Shown here: positions 23,369 to 33,865 of the stretch, in pieces | How the letters are laid out: each line of letters starts with the position of its first letter | Position numbering within the stretch: the first letter of the stretch is position 1 | Assembly (NCBI GenBank): GCA_021397845.1 | Contig: CM038038.1 | Span: 67,874,748-67,938,747 of the forward strand | Length of the DNA stretch: 64,000 nucleotides | Direction: 5' to 3' | From: Areca catechu | Taxonomy: Eukaryota > Streptophyta > Magnoliopsida > Arecales > Arecaceae | Notes under the pieces: model-generated | Told to the model about the DNA's origin: nothing | The model's database searches: none | The model's input: only the letters and a program-made list of their open reading frames with translations | Program-made: the position numbers and the translations under genes

Positions 23369-26130
23369 ATGACCACTTCTAATGACTAGGGTTTGCACCA
23401 AGGACAAGAAAATCACCCCGGTCAGTAAGGTATTAGTAGTTGTTGTCTTGTCACCCTAGTTAGAGGATCTTGAAGGAAAATCTTTCACAAACCCCAAAGG
23501 AGGGTTCTCTGGTAACCCCAAAGAAGAGCTTCTAGAGGATCTTGAAGGGATTTCCTTCCTGGGCACATCCAAATCGAGATTCAGGAGTCATATTTGGTAT
23601 AGCTATGGAGCAAGTATCAAATTCCTTCAGGTTTTGGACTGGAAGTCCCATTAGGAATTGACCGGGTGTGCAACCCTCCCCTGAGTAGGTTAACTTTGTA
23701 TAAAGAATATTTTCCAGCCAGGTTGAGGCTACCATTTTCCCTTTCTTTGTTGAACTCTTTAGGGCTGTAGGCCTTCCTCCCTGGGAGTTACGCCAAATAC
23801 ATGGCCTTTTATTTATAGTTTTTCTATAGTTTGTATCTAAACCAGAGTTTGCCCTACAATTCCTCTTTTTTAGGCTTTTTCTTTTTTCGACAAACACCAC
23901 CGCTACTGTGGATGGTGGTTTGCCTATCCCCGTAAAGGGCAACATTCCTTGATTTGGGGTACTCCTTCATTCATTATTGGAAGAAGTAGTTTTTCTTTGT
24001 AAGACAATTGGATATTGATGATTGTGTTTTTACGTAATGAGATACCCAATTATGTCAGTTGATTCATTTGACCCTTTTATGCAGGGAGGAGGAGGAGTGG
24101 GTTGGTGTTCTTCGACACTTTCAAGTTTCCAACTTGAAAGTGTTGTTGTCCGAGGGAAACTTGAAAGTGTTGTTGTCCGAGGTGACCCTCTTTCACATGG
24201 GGGTCAACTGAGTTTAGCCAAGAGGTAAGAAAAATATCGATCCATTCCTTCTATTTTTTGTTTTAGTTTTTGTTCTCTTCTAAATATCCTTTTTCTTCAA
24301 TTTCAGATATGAATCCTTTATATGCCCATGAGTTAAGAAGGACTACTTTAAAGAGGAGAAAAGCTATCGTGTCTCTTGGTGTTTGAGAACTATTGGGGAT
24401 TTAGGCGAAGCAGATCCCAAACTTGAAGTTGTTCTGTCCAACACTATGGAGGTCACTCCTTAGGTTGCTTTGAAATGCTCCTAGACATCAAAGGCTGGGC
24501 CTCTTCCTCAGTCCCTCAATCGATCACTTTTGAGGAGACTTTGGGCAACCGGATCCTAGGATTTGAGGTCTATGCCTTTGACTATTAAGAGGTTGCCAAG
24601 GGCATCTTTAAAGACTTCATTAATCTAGTTGATGCTGATTAGGTTGTTAAAGAGGGCAACCACCAGCACTGAAAGGATGAAGTTTGGACCCCAAGAAGGT
24701 TAGTTTCCCTTTTTACTTTTACATTCAGCTTTTATTATATGGTGACTCATTGTTTGATTCAGTACTTCATAGATTTTCCATTTTATAAAAGATTACTATG
24801 ACTTGAGGGGCCACTGGATGGCTAAAAAGAAGAAGGATATGGCAGTATGCTTTAGGAGGCAGAATGGTGGCGACACCAGGGCCCAAAGCCCATGTGCCCA
24901 ACCCATCCTTGGCTGCCCCTTGCTACCCCCCATGAAGCCCAACATGTCCAAAGTGTTGACTTGGTCCAATCTAAGAAGGAGAAGACTAGTCAAAGTCCTA
25001 ACCTCTTAAGGCTTTCTTTCCTAACCTATTAAGGATTCTTTTCCTAATGCCTTAAAGAGAGGTTATTCTTAACCTAAGTGTAACCCTAGTTAGGAGAGGG
25101 CATGGAAACTCTATAAATCTCCCACCCCTCTACTCTTATGAATTAAAACTCTACTGAATTGTTTTGAGATAGGTGTCTTGTGTTGGTTTCTTTGTGTTTG
25201 GTTCTTGTTCTCTTGTGTTGGGCCGCCAGCCCTACTAGCTTTAACCCTTCCTTCCTTGTTTTATCTTGTAATTTTTTTCTTTGATTACCTTATTCGTGCC
25301 TAATCTTGTTATTTTGTAGATCCTCGAGATGTTTCCCCTCCCCAGAGGAGACTTTCTTTGCCTTCAGACCGGATCCAGATCGCCTTCAGATTCGGGAATC
25401 AAAGGCTTGTTCTTCTAGGCACCATCCAGAGGCTGAGAGATCTCTTCATCGAAGAAACTACAATCGTTACCTGGTAAAAGCCTTCCCCCTCCTTTGTTTT
25501 GATCTGATGATAGTTATGCTATCCTAAGCTGGGAGTTTCTCAATTTTCGAGTCTTGGAATTGATTATTCTACATGAGTTATCTTGCGGGTATGTTAGTTT
25601 CTAGCATTACTAGTCTGTCCACCGATTTTTTCTTATTTTCGGATCTTTAGCCACTGAATTAATGTCAAACAAAAATTATAAAAAAATTAGTTTACTATTT
25701 TTCATCAGTCCTAGGTTTGTCCTGCATCACAAAAGCTAGCCAAAAAATTGCTGAAGCTAGTCTCAAACTTGTTGAGACCAAAAGAGATTGGCTTAAGAAG
25801 GATTTCTCTGTAGAAAAGAAGGCTCTAGAGGCTGTGCAGTAAGAGATCACAGATCTCCAAGAGTAGAAGGAAGAGACAGCATGGAAGGTGGTGGAAGCTT
25901 ACAAGGCTTCCGAAGAGTACCACTAAGAGAAGCTACTCTTTGCCCAGCTAGCTTTTGCCAAAGGTATAGATGATACTTGGAGGAGGATCCTCAAGCACCA
26001 TTCAAACATCAACCTTGATTTCTTAGATGAGGATGAGTTAGAAAATGATGCCCCCATCAAAGGTACACCATCTCTAGGAGCTAAAATTGCTAGGACCGAA
26101 GGAGCTGCTAGCCCCTCATATGCTTATAAT
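23369..26130 (+). pseudogene. Antisense ORF of Tat-type element F (Transposase_28-like), broken
   Basis: The first ATG (23369) gives MTTSND and then a stop. The characteristic domain is readable at ~23640-23860: RVCNPPLSRLTLYKEYFPAR, FSLFFVELFRAVGLPPWEL, comparable with LYEDFFFGGLHLHLHPFF in the H copy. After 24300 there is HELRRTTLKRRKA, then a candidate donor (AAG|GTTAGT, 24699) and acceptor (TTTTCATCAG, 25708). The coil resumes at 25710-26080 (ITKASQKIAEASLKLVETK, WKVVEAYKASEEYH). The tail near 26210 resembles the H tail (ATCAATGAAAT). Function is unknown for the family. Stops make this copy inactive. Confidence 0.68.
24740..25707 (+). repeat. LTR-like insertion inside the F antisense ORF (possible solo LTR)
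   Basis: This segment interrupts the antisense ORF, and fits inside its candidate intron. It has an LTR-like promoter block (CTCTATAAATCTCCCACCCC near 25110) and ends TTTTTCATCA, resembling the CTCATCA ends of E1 and G. No clean target-site duplication was found, so both boundaries are provisional. Confidence 0.38.
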
Positions 26131-26729
26131 ATATATATATATTTTTGCCAATGTAAATGTCATTGGCCTATCTTATAGAGATGGTCACTTTTATAGAGCC
26201 TTTAGGTACTTTGGTATTATCAATGAAATGCTTATAGTTCTTGACTAAGTGTTGTGGTTTAGCATGTATGGTTGTGAATGCTTTCTGAGGCCATGTTCAA
26301 TCATTGCAGAATTAAAAACTCACCAGGCATTAATAATGGCTTGAAACTGTGGTTGTCATGCTAAAAACTTGGCACAACCTTCATGATGAAATGTGCCACC
26401 ACCTCCATCCTTAAGTAGTGGCATGGAGCGTGGCATGGGTGATTCTCGTTGGAGCATGTCACCCAACTTTGAATGTTCACTTGATCGAGAACTTCTCATT
26501 GTAAGGTTAGGAATGATTTGGCCCAGAATTATATGAGAAGTTGGAGATACCCAATATTATTCTCGTTCGGTTGTCAGTCCATCGGTGTCAAGGAGATTTT
26601 TGGGCAAAAGTAGTTTTTAAGTGTTGAACACCTAACAGTAGGCTTTTGAAGATTAAGTATGGGGTTTGGTTATTGGCCTCCAGGTGCTTGTCGATGATAG
26701 CCTAGATAGGGGCTTTTAAGAATGGAGCA
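26131..26729. other. Interval between antisense ORF and minisatellite
   Basis: No gene is seen. It contains a short (AT)n run at ~26128-26146 and a possible transcript tail of the antisense ORF. Confidence 0.5.
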
Positions 26730-27850
26730 CCAGGTCAAAGGCTTTCAGAAATTGAGTGTCAGGCCAAAGGTTTTTCAATGCTGGCCCGACCAAAGGCTCG
26801 TAAGCATTGAATCGCCTTGTCCCAACCAAAGATTTTCAGAAGTTGAGCATCAGGCTAAAGGCTTTCTAACACTGGCCCGGCCAAAGGCTTTTAAGCATTG
26901 ATTCTTCTTGCCCTAGTCAAAAGCTTTCAAGAGTTGAGTGTCACGTCAAAGGCTTTCCAATGTTGGCCTAGCCAAAGGCTTTCGGGTGTTGATTTTTCTT
27001 GTCCCGACCAAAGGCCTTTTGGGAGTGAGCATTAAGTCAAAGGCTTTCCAATGCTAGCTTGGTCAAGACTTTTAGGTGTTGATTCTTCTTGTCCTGACCA
27101 AAGATTTTTAGGAGTTGAGATCAATCCAAAGGCTTTTGGGCATTGATTCTTCTTGTCTTGGTTAAAGGTTTTTAGGAGTTGAGCATCAGGCCAAAGGTTT
27201 TCCAACACTAGCCTGGTCAAAGGTTTTCAGGCTTTGATTCCTCTTATCTTGGCCAAAAATTTTTGAGAGTTGAGTATCAGGCTAAAGGCTTTTCAATGCT
27301 AGCCCGATCAAAGGCTTTTGGGCATTGATTCTTCTTATCATGGCCAAAGACTTTTAGGAGTTGAACATCGAGCCAAAGGTTTTTCAATGTTGGCCCGGCT
27401 AAAAGCTTTTAGGCATTGATTCTTCTTGTCCTTGCTAAAGGCTTTCAAAAGTTGAGTGTCAAGACAAAGGCTTTCCAATGTTGGCCTACCCAAAGGCTTT
27501 TGGATATTAATTCTTCTTGTCCCAGCCAAAGACTTTCGAGAGTTGAGCATCAGGTCAAAGGCTTTCCAACATTGACCCAGCCAAAGACTTTTGGCCATTC
27601 ATTCTACTTGTCCTAGCCAAAAGCTTTCGAGAGTTATGTGTTATGTCAAAGGCTTTGCAATGCTAGCCTAACCAAAGGCTTTCAAGCCTTGATTCTTCTT
27701 GTCCCGGCCAAAGGCCTTCGGGCATTGATTCTTCTTATCTTGGCCAAAGGCTATTGGGAGTTGAGCATTGGGCTAAAAGCTTTTCAACACTGGTTTGGCA
27801 AAGGCTTTCGAGCATTGCATCTCTTTGTCTCGGCCAAAGGCTTTTGGGAC
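26730..27850. repeat. 91-bp minisatellite made of three submonomers
   Basis: About 12-13 degenerate units. The GATTCTTCTTGTCC-type landmark occurs at 26809, 26900, 26991, 27081, 27146, 27236, 27327, 27418, 27509, 27600, 27691, 27727 and 27818, so the spacing is 90-91 except for one unit of 65 and one of 36. Each full unit has three parts of about 30, 25 and 36 bases, each starting near (C)CAAAGGCTTT. ORFs through it on both strands are repeat artefacts. It lies between the antisense ORF and pol of F; 3' regions of Tat-lineage elements are known to hold tandem repeats. Confidence 0.93.
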
Positions 27851-28969
27851 ATCTTGCAATAGCATATCCTCTTTACGAGTTCCTGGGGACATGAAGGTAG
27901 GAAGCATGACTAACATGTATTTCCAAATCTTGGGGATCCCGAGTGGTTTTCTCGAGTAATGGGCACATTTACAATACTGCTTGGTTAGGAATCCCATGGG
28001 ATTTTCATGCTAGTTTTATAGTGAGAGAAATGAGATTCTACTTCGAAAATCTATTATGCTTGCATTTCCCTTCTAGGAATTTTTAATGGTAAAAAAAGGA
28101 CACATGTTGACTATCAATTGGCCATTTATCTAGCCAACTTTTGCATGGTTTCCTTATAAATAGAGAATTTGGCTAGTTTCCCCCAGTGATGCCATTGGCC
28201 ATGGGTATTGAAAGTGCATGATTTCCTCTTTAAGCAGGGTAGTGTCTCCAAAGAAAAATATTTGATGAGACCAGTGGCATGATGAGAGTGTATTAACCTT
28301 GGAATGGGAGGTATTGGAAATGGCCGGTGGCTTGGCCAGGATACTACTACCATCAAGGGTATGGAACTAAAGGAGAGTTTCTATGGTGAACCTCCCCTTT
28401 TGGTTCCTCCTCATTACCTAGTGTCAACAAATAATGGGATGGAGGGAGAGGTAGAGGATCCCCTAGGGCCTTTGCCATAGGCAATGGGTGGCTAGAGGCC
28501 TCCATGATCTTCTTCTCCCTTTCTTCCTTGTAATAGGCAGAGCCTTCAGTCCGCATATGGTCCATCTTCTTTCTTTGCTGATGGACTAGAGGGGATCTTT
28601 GCATTGCTTTAACACCATGCAGTGAGGGCTTAGTTATGTCATCCGTCAGCTTCTTTTGCCTGCACGGTTTGCCTCTCCACCTTAGCATAGTCTTCTTGCC
28701 AATTTTTTTTGTCCTGCTTATATTTCATAAAGTACTTCCAAGATAAATGTTATTTGACCAAAATAGAAAGGTATGCATTTTAGGGCTTTATGATGAGAAA
28801 AGATTATTTTCTAAGTCTCTCATGCATGGTGACATATGTTTGCTACTTATTGGGCCTCAAGACTTGTGGTTTCTCATGTTTCCATTAATGGTCCCTATTT
28901 CAATTCTACGAACCCTTGCAAGAACTCCAATTTTTCTTTGAGATTTTTGATTTGGTGGGTGTTTCAGCC
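27851..28969 (-). other. F 3' non-coding region
   Basis: No supportable gene. Overlapping small ORFs on both strands lack family motifs. By position this joins the end of the F pol frame to the minisatellite. Confidence 0.5.
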
Positions 28970-29560
28970 TTCAGGATTTCTTGCTAACCAAAACATACAA
29001 CTTTTCACAGAATTTTCAAAAGAAAAATGCATTACTGATAATATATTCATAGATTGTCTAACTTTCAAGGTCAAGGTAGGGGTGTGCCATCCAGCTATGT
29101 TAGGTGATAGGTGCTTGGTCGAATTACCTCCTTTACTTGATACATTTCATCCCAATCTGGATAGAGTTATCCTTGATGAGTTGGCTGGAATACTTTGACT
29201 TGCCTTAAGACTAAGTCCCTAACTTTGAAAAACTTGCACTGAACCCGGGCATTGTGATAGTGGGTGACCCTCCATCGGTAAGCGACCATCCTTATAGTGG
29301 CACATTCTTGAACCTCTTCTACCAGATCCAGATTTGCCCAGAGTTGTTCAGAGTTGATACCTTCTTTGAGATTTTCCACCCTTGGTGATGAGAGTTCGAC
29401 TTTCAAAGGGATGACAACTTCAGTATCGAAGGCAAGGTTGAAGGGGGTTTCGCCTATTGAAGTCCTCTGTGTGGTTTGGTAGGCCTAGAGTTGGACTAGC
29501 TCAAAATTAACCAGTTCACTATTGTCTAAGAAAAGGTGTTTAAAGATGATGTAGCCCTGA
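28970..29560 (-). pseudogene. Tat-type element F: integrase C-terminus
   Basis: Minus-strand remnant of a Ty3/gypsy polyprotein. The order is AYQTTQRTSIGETPFNLAF (~29470), SPRVENLKEGINSEQLWANL (~29370), VRDLVLRQVKVFQPTHQG (~29180) and then YPDWDEMYQVKEVIRPSTYH, the stretch after the GPY/F-like region. These are typical of the Tat/RIRE2-like integrase end. One stop follows QPTHQG. Everything upstream (protease, RT, integrase core) is missing, because J begins at about 29570. Confidence 0.85.
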
Positions 29561-29569
29561 AGGAAGGTG

Positions 29570-29930
29570 GTTCTTTAATTGGTTCCATTGTCTGACCTAG
29601 CCAATTTATTTGGTATCTAAGGAAAGCAACGGGGGGACCCCCACCAACCTTAACCTTACCTGGCCAGTGGCTAGTTAGTATATGACTTCAAAGTCTCGTA
29701 GGTGACCTTAGAATAGTTAGGAGCTATCTAGAATTAGGAAACCCTAGGATAGAGAGTCCATTGATTGCTAACTTGTTTATAATTAACCTAGAACTTTAAT
29801 TAATACTTCTTTTTTATCCCTCTTAGCTTTAGGACTCCTTAGGCTCTCATCTTTAGTCTTGTTCTTTATCTTTCTTCTCTCTTCTTCTCTCCTCTCCTCT
29901 CTAATAAAAATCATAAACTAGGATTAGACC
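29570..29930 (+). other. J leader
   Basis: Gene-free. TTTGGTATC at ~29610 could be the remains of a primer-binding site but matches only seven to nine bases. The 5' LTR itself is not visible. Confidence 0.4.
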
Positions 29931-31110
29931 ATGGATACACATAATGCGACCAACCCACCATGCCAATTAAAGGTGTACTTCACTTTATCATACACATATT
30001 CTCCGTGTATTCAAGTACCTCCTATAGAGGCAACCCAGTATGAGATTAAGTCCAGTGTCATATAAATGCTACCATCATTCTATGGACTTAGTCAAGAGGA
30101 CCCATACAAATCTTTGGCCAAATTTCTTGAGATATGTTCTACTGTTAGAATTCAAAATCTATCTGATGAGGCCCTTAGGTTGAAATTATTTCCCTCCACA
30201 CTTAAGGACAAGGCAAAATATTGGCTATGTTTATTAGAATCCATAACCATTTCAACCTGGGACCAACTACAAAAAGAATTTCTCCAGAAATATTTTTTAA
30301 TAAGAAAAATAAATCAGATCCGAAAAGCCATAACTAGTTTTTCTCAATTGGAAGGGGAGATGTTTCATGAAACTTGGGAGAGACAACTAGTTTACTGCTT
30401 TTATGATGGATTGTAAGAAAAGCATAGGCATATGGTTCATGCAACTTGTGGTGGGACATTCTAGCTCAGGAGTGATCATGAGGCCTGGCAATTATTTGAG
30501 ACCCTGAGTGAAAACTCCTTGCACTACATGTCTATTACATCTTGAGAAACTCCCAGGCTAAACCCTAAAAGAGGTAAAATATATGAGGAAAGCTACTCTA
30601 TAGACATCCACAGCAAGGTGGATATACTATCCTAGGTTGTGGGTGTACTATCCTAGAAATTTGATCGACTCTTCCAAGTTAGTCACATCTCTTCCCCATA
30701 TGCACAGTCCCAAGATGTTTGTATTATCTGCTCAAGTCTTGCTCACATTATCGGTGATTGCCCAGTAGCTCATCAGTTTCCTAAGCTTGTACAGGAATAA
30801 GCCCACCCAGCCCGAACCCATACTATTCCTAGGCCAGGAAATGACTTGTACTTGAATACATATAATCCAAGTTGGAGGAATCACCTAAAACTCTTATGGA
30901 AACATCAACCCATGGTCAACCCAACTTCTCACAAACCTAATCACCAGTGCGATGATACAACATATCCTCAATTTTAGGATGCCCCACAACCTTCTCCTAG
31001 TCACTATTGCTCCAATTTTGAGGAAAAAGTTTTACAAGCTTTGGCTAGATTGGAAACCAATTCTCAAACCCTTGACTCCCACACAAAATCATAGCTAATC
31101 TAGAGTCCCG
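29931..31110 (+). pseudogene. J gag (Athila type, broken)
   Basis: Starts at ATG 29931 (MDTHNATNPP). An in-frame stop lies just before MLPSFYGLSQEDPYKSL (30066). The gag core follows: AKFLEICSTVRIQNLSDEA, LRLKLFPSTLKDKAKYWL, TTWDQL-like TWDQLQKEFLQKYF. A complete CX2CX4HX4C knuckle (CIICSSLAHIIGDC) is at ~30720-30765. At least five stops interrupt the frame. Similarity to Athila gag is strong. Confidence 0.85.
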
Positions 31111-31141
31111 AATCGATCAACTAGATATAGCCTTCTATAGG

Positions 31142-32563
31142 ATGGAAGAAGGGAACCTGCCTAGCCAACCTATTACCAATCTAAAGGGGCAATATAGGGC
31201 TAAAAGCTCCAATGTTCTTGAACCTCGTCCTAAGCATGCCAAATCTATAATAACCTCGAGAAATGGAAAAATCTTGGAGCAACCACAAAGGATCAATACA
31301 TCAAGAACCTTTATCCAAAACAAAATTGACTTAACTGATGATAAGGAAGACCCTAAGGGGAGGAATGAACCAATTTTCCTAGCACCTGTGATTAGAGTTC
31401 CATGTCCAAGTGCTCTAAAAAAGCCTCTACCTTCAGATAAGATGGGGCCTAAGATGAATGAAATGCTTGAATTATTCAAACAAGTCCATATCAATCTATC
31501 GCTCTTGGATGCCATCAAACAGGTCCCAACTTATGCTAAATTTTTAAAAGATTTATGCACCCATAAACATAGATCTTAGGCACACATCCCAAAGAAAATC
31601 TGCCTTATTGAGCAAGCTAGCTCAGTCTTTCAACACACAACTCCATCCAAGCTCAAGGATCCTAGTACTCCTATCATTTCTTGTGTTATAGGGGGCCTAA
31701 CCATTAACAAAGCCTTACTGGACTTAGGAGCAAGTGTCAACCTCCTTCCAAGTTCAGTATATAAACTTTTTGGGCTTGAAGCACTAAAGCCCATGTCGGT
31801 AACCCTACAACTAGCTGATATTTCTCTTAAAATATCACTAGGAATACTTGAAGATATATTGGTCAAGGTGGACAAATTCTACTTCCCTATAGACTTTATT
31901 GTATTAGATATGGAATCGGGAAGCGACCCTAGCCAAATCCTGATTATTTTTTGCCGACCCTTCCTTGCAATAGCCAATGCTTATATCAATTGCAGGATGG
32001 GAGCCATGGATGTGTCATTTGGAAATAAAAATCTAAGGTTGAATATATTTAATGTAATCACTGGACCACAAAGTGATGGGTTTGATGATGTAAATGTACT
32101 AGAGGAATTTGTAGAAGAAACCACCCCTAACATGCCCACACAAGATCTTCTACAAGCCTGTCTAGCCCATTTTGATTTGGATATCTTTAACATAGATGGG
32201 TACATGGATGAAGTGAATGCATTATTAGAACCACCTAGTTCCACTCCTTCATGGACTATGAAATATGAGCGGATGGCCCATCTCCCTGATACACCAATAG
32301 CTTTCCCATTAGAGACCTCACCTACATTGGAACAAGAGCCACTCCTAGTCAAGGTAAATGATCCATTCTTCGAACATGATGCAATCCCTGACCAGGAAAC
32401 CCAACTTGTAGGTTTATCGAATGAATCCAAAGAAGCTATTGGAGGAATCTCTGTACTTCCAGTAGAATGCCCAACTAAATTGCCACTTCCCAAACCAAGT
32501 AATGTAGTCTTTGAGTATGATAGCCCTGATAACTTTACTCGAACCCATCCCATAAATATCTAA
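31142..32563 (+). pseudogene. J gag end and aspartic protease (Athila type)
   Basis: 31142-31579 is the linker after gag (NLPSQPITNLKGQYRAKSS). One stop and a short gap follow. The protease begins near 31690 with ALLDLGASVNLLPSS, the D-L-G-A-S active site usual in Athila, then VTLQLADISLKISLGILEDI, VKVDKFYFPIDFIVLDME and RPFLAIANAYINC. The frame is open from about 31793 to 32563 (256 codons), the longest open stretch in J. It continues into the acidic/proline-rich linker that in full Athila elements precedes RT, and then stops. Confidence 0.82.
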
Positions 32564-33865
32564 ACTGCAATGGAATATATAGTATTGAGAAGCTGAGTGA
32601 CTTATTAGATCCACCTTGGATACCAAAGTTTGAGTAATTTATTGTACCCTCCAATCTTTACCTAGCCCTGGCACTAAAACCAACATCTACTCTATACACC
32701 AAGCCACCTCCTAGTACTTACTATTAGAAGCTACATCTTGTAAACATGCATTATAGTAATCTTGTGTGGAATATTACTGACTGGACTTCATCCAACCATC
32801 CACCATAGCTAGGTATACTTAATAATTTAGTAGATGTATCAATTGATATAATTTAAAAGATCCACTAAGTCTGGCTGAAGACGTTAAACTTAGCGCTAGT
32901 TAGGAGGCAACCCAACAATCTCATTTTCTATTTAGTATAATTATAGGAATTTAGATGGAAGAATAAGTGCCCGCTACTTCAGCAAACCCTTTTCAACTCT
33001 TGAAGCACACTCACCCTAGATGTATTCTCTCTTTTTCTTATTTGCTTATTTTCTTTCCTATTTTATTGAAGATAATGTCGATTAAGTTGGGGGAGAAGAA
33101 AAATTTAACTTGCTTAGATCTTCGAGTATAGTTAGAAATGATTATGTTAGGTGTACCTAATTGTTGTTTCAAATTAGAGTTAATTCAGCATCCTAATCAA
33201 TGATTGATTAATGACCTATATAGTTTTAGAGATACTAAGGGGCAAATCACTAAGAAAATCTAATAAATGGTAGGGTGTTGACCATATTAAATTTTGAGAG
33301 TGATTACAGAACTCTCTTCCTTCTTATCTCAATAAAGAATCTGCTTGTTGAGAGTATGAGTAAAAAGGTTGATATATACAAAAAGTCCTTTATACAAAAA
33401 AATATTAGAGAGTTAGTCTGACCTCACAGCTCCTCTTCAACTCTTATTGAGTAATCGGGCCCCTTCACCTAAGTAAGTATTATGATTCACTTCAAAAGGT
33501 AAGGATGCTAATACTTAAGAGGTTAGGACATTGACTAAATTCAAAAAAAAGAAGAAAAAAGAAGAAAAAAAAGAAAAAAAGGAAACGAAAGGATTAAAAA
33601 GACAACAAACCAGACTCAAATCAAGTTAGAGGATCTAAAGAGCAAGTTGGGGGATGGTAAGGAAGACCTTTAAAGATTTATATGGTTGACACTCAATCAC
33701 TAATTGGGTTGACTCAGTGATCCGATGAAGTACCTCTTTAATGGCCTAGCTAGGTATCAGCAATCTTTAGGACTGCCTAAGTCAACTTTCAATTCAAGGA
33801 TGAGTTTGTATATATAGCTAATTTATTTGCTTTACTCGAGGACAAGCAAAGTTCAAGTTAGGGGG
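32564..33865 (+). other. J 3' non-coding region with repeated polypurine tracts
   Basis: No gene. G-rich purine tracts occur at ~33085-33098 (AAGTTGGGGGAGAAG), ~33643-33655 (CAAGTTGGGGGATGG) and ~33855-33865 (AAGTTAGGGGG), the last directly before the LTR. A 60-base almost pure A/G tract lies at ~33541-33600. Confidence 0.7.

Noticed and set aside
27032..27862. Several 60-86 codon ORFs in the 91-bp array
   Set aside because: They read the tandem repeat on both strands and have no independent support.
29605..29620. Confident primer-binding site for J
   Set aside because: TTTGGTATC then diverges from the methionine-tRNA complement and does not match the site usual for Athila elements; no LTR end is next to it.
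31981..32553. 190-codon minus-strand ORF
   Set aside because: Shadow of the Athila protease frame, which carries the D-L-G-A-S motif on the plus strand.
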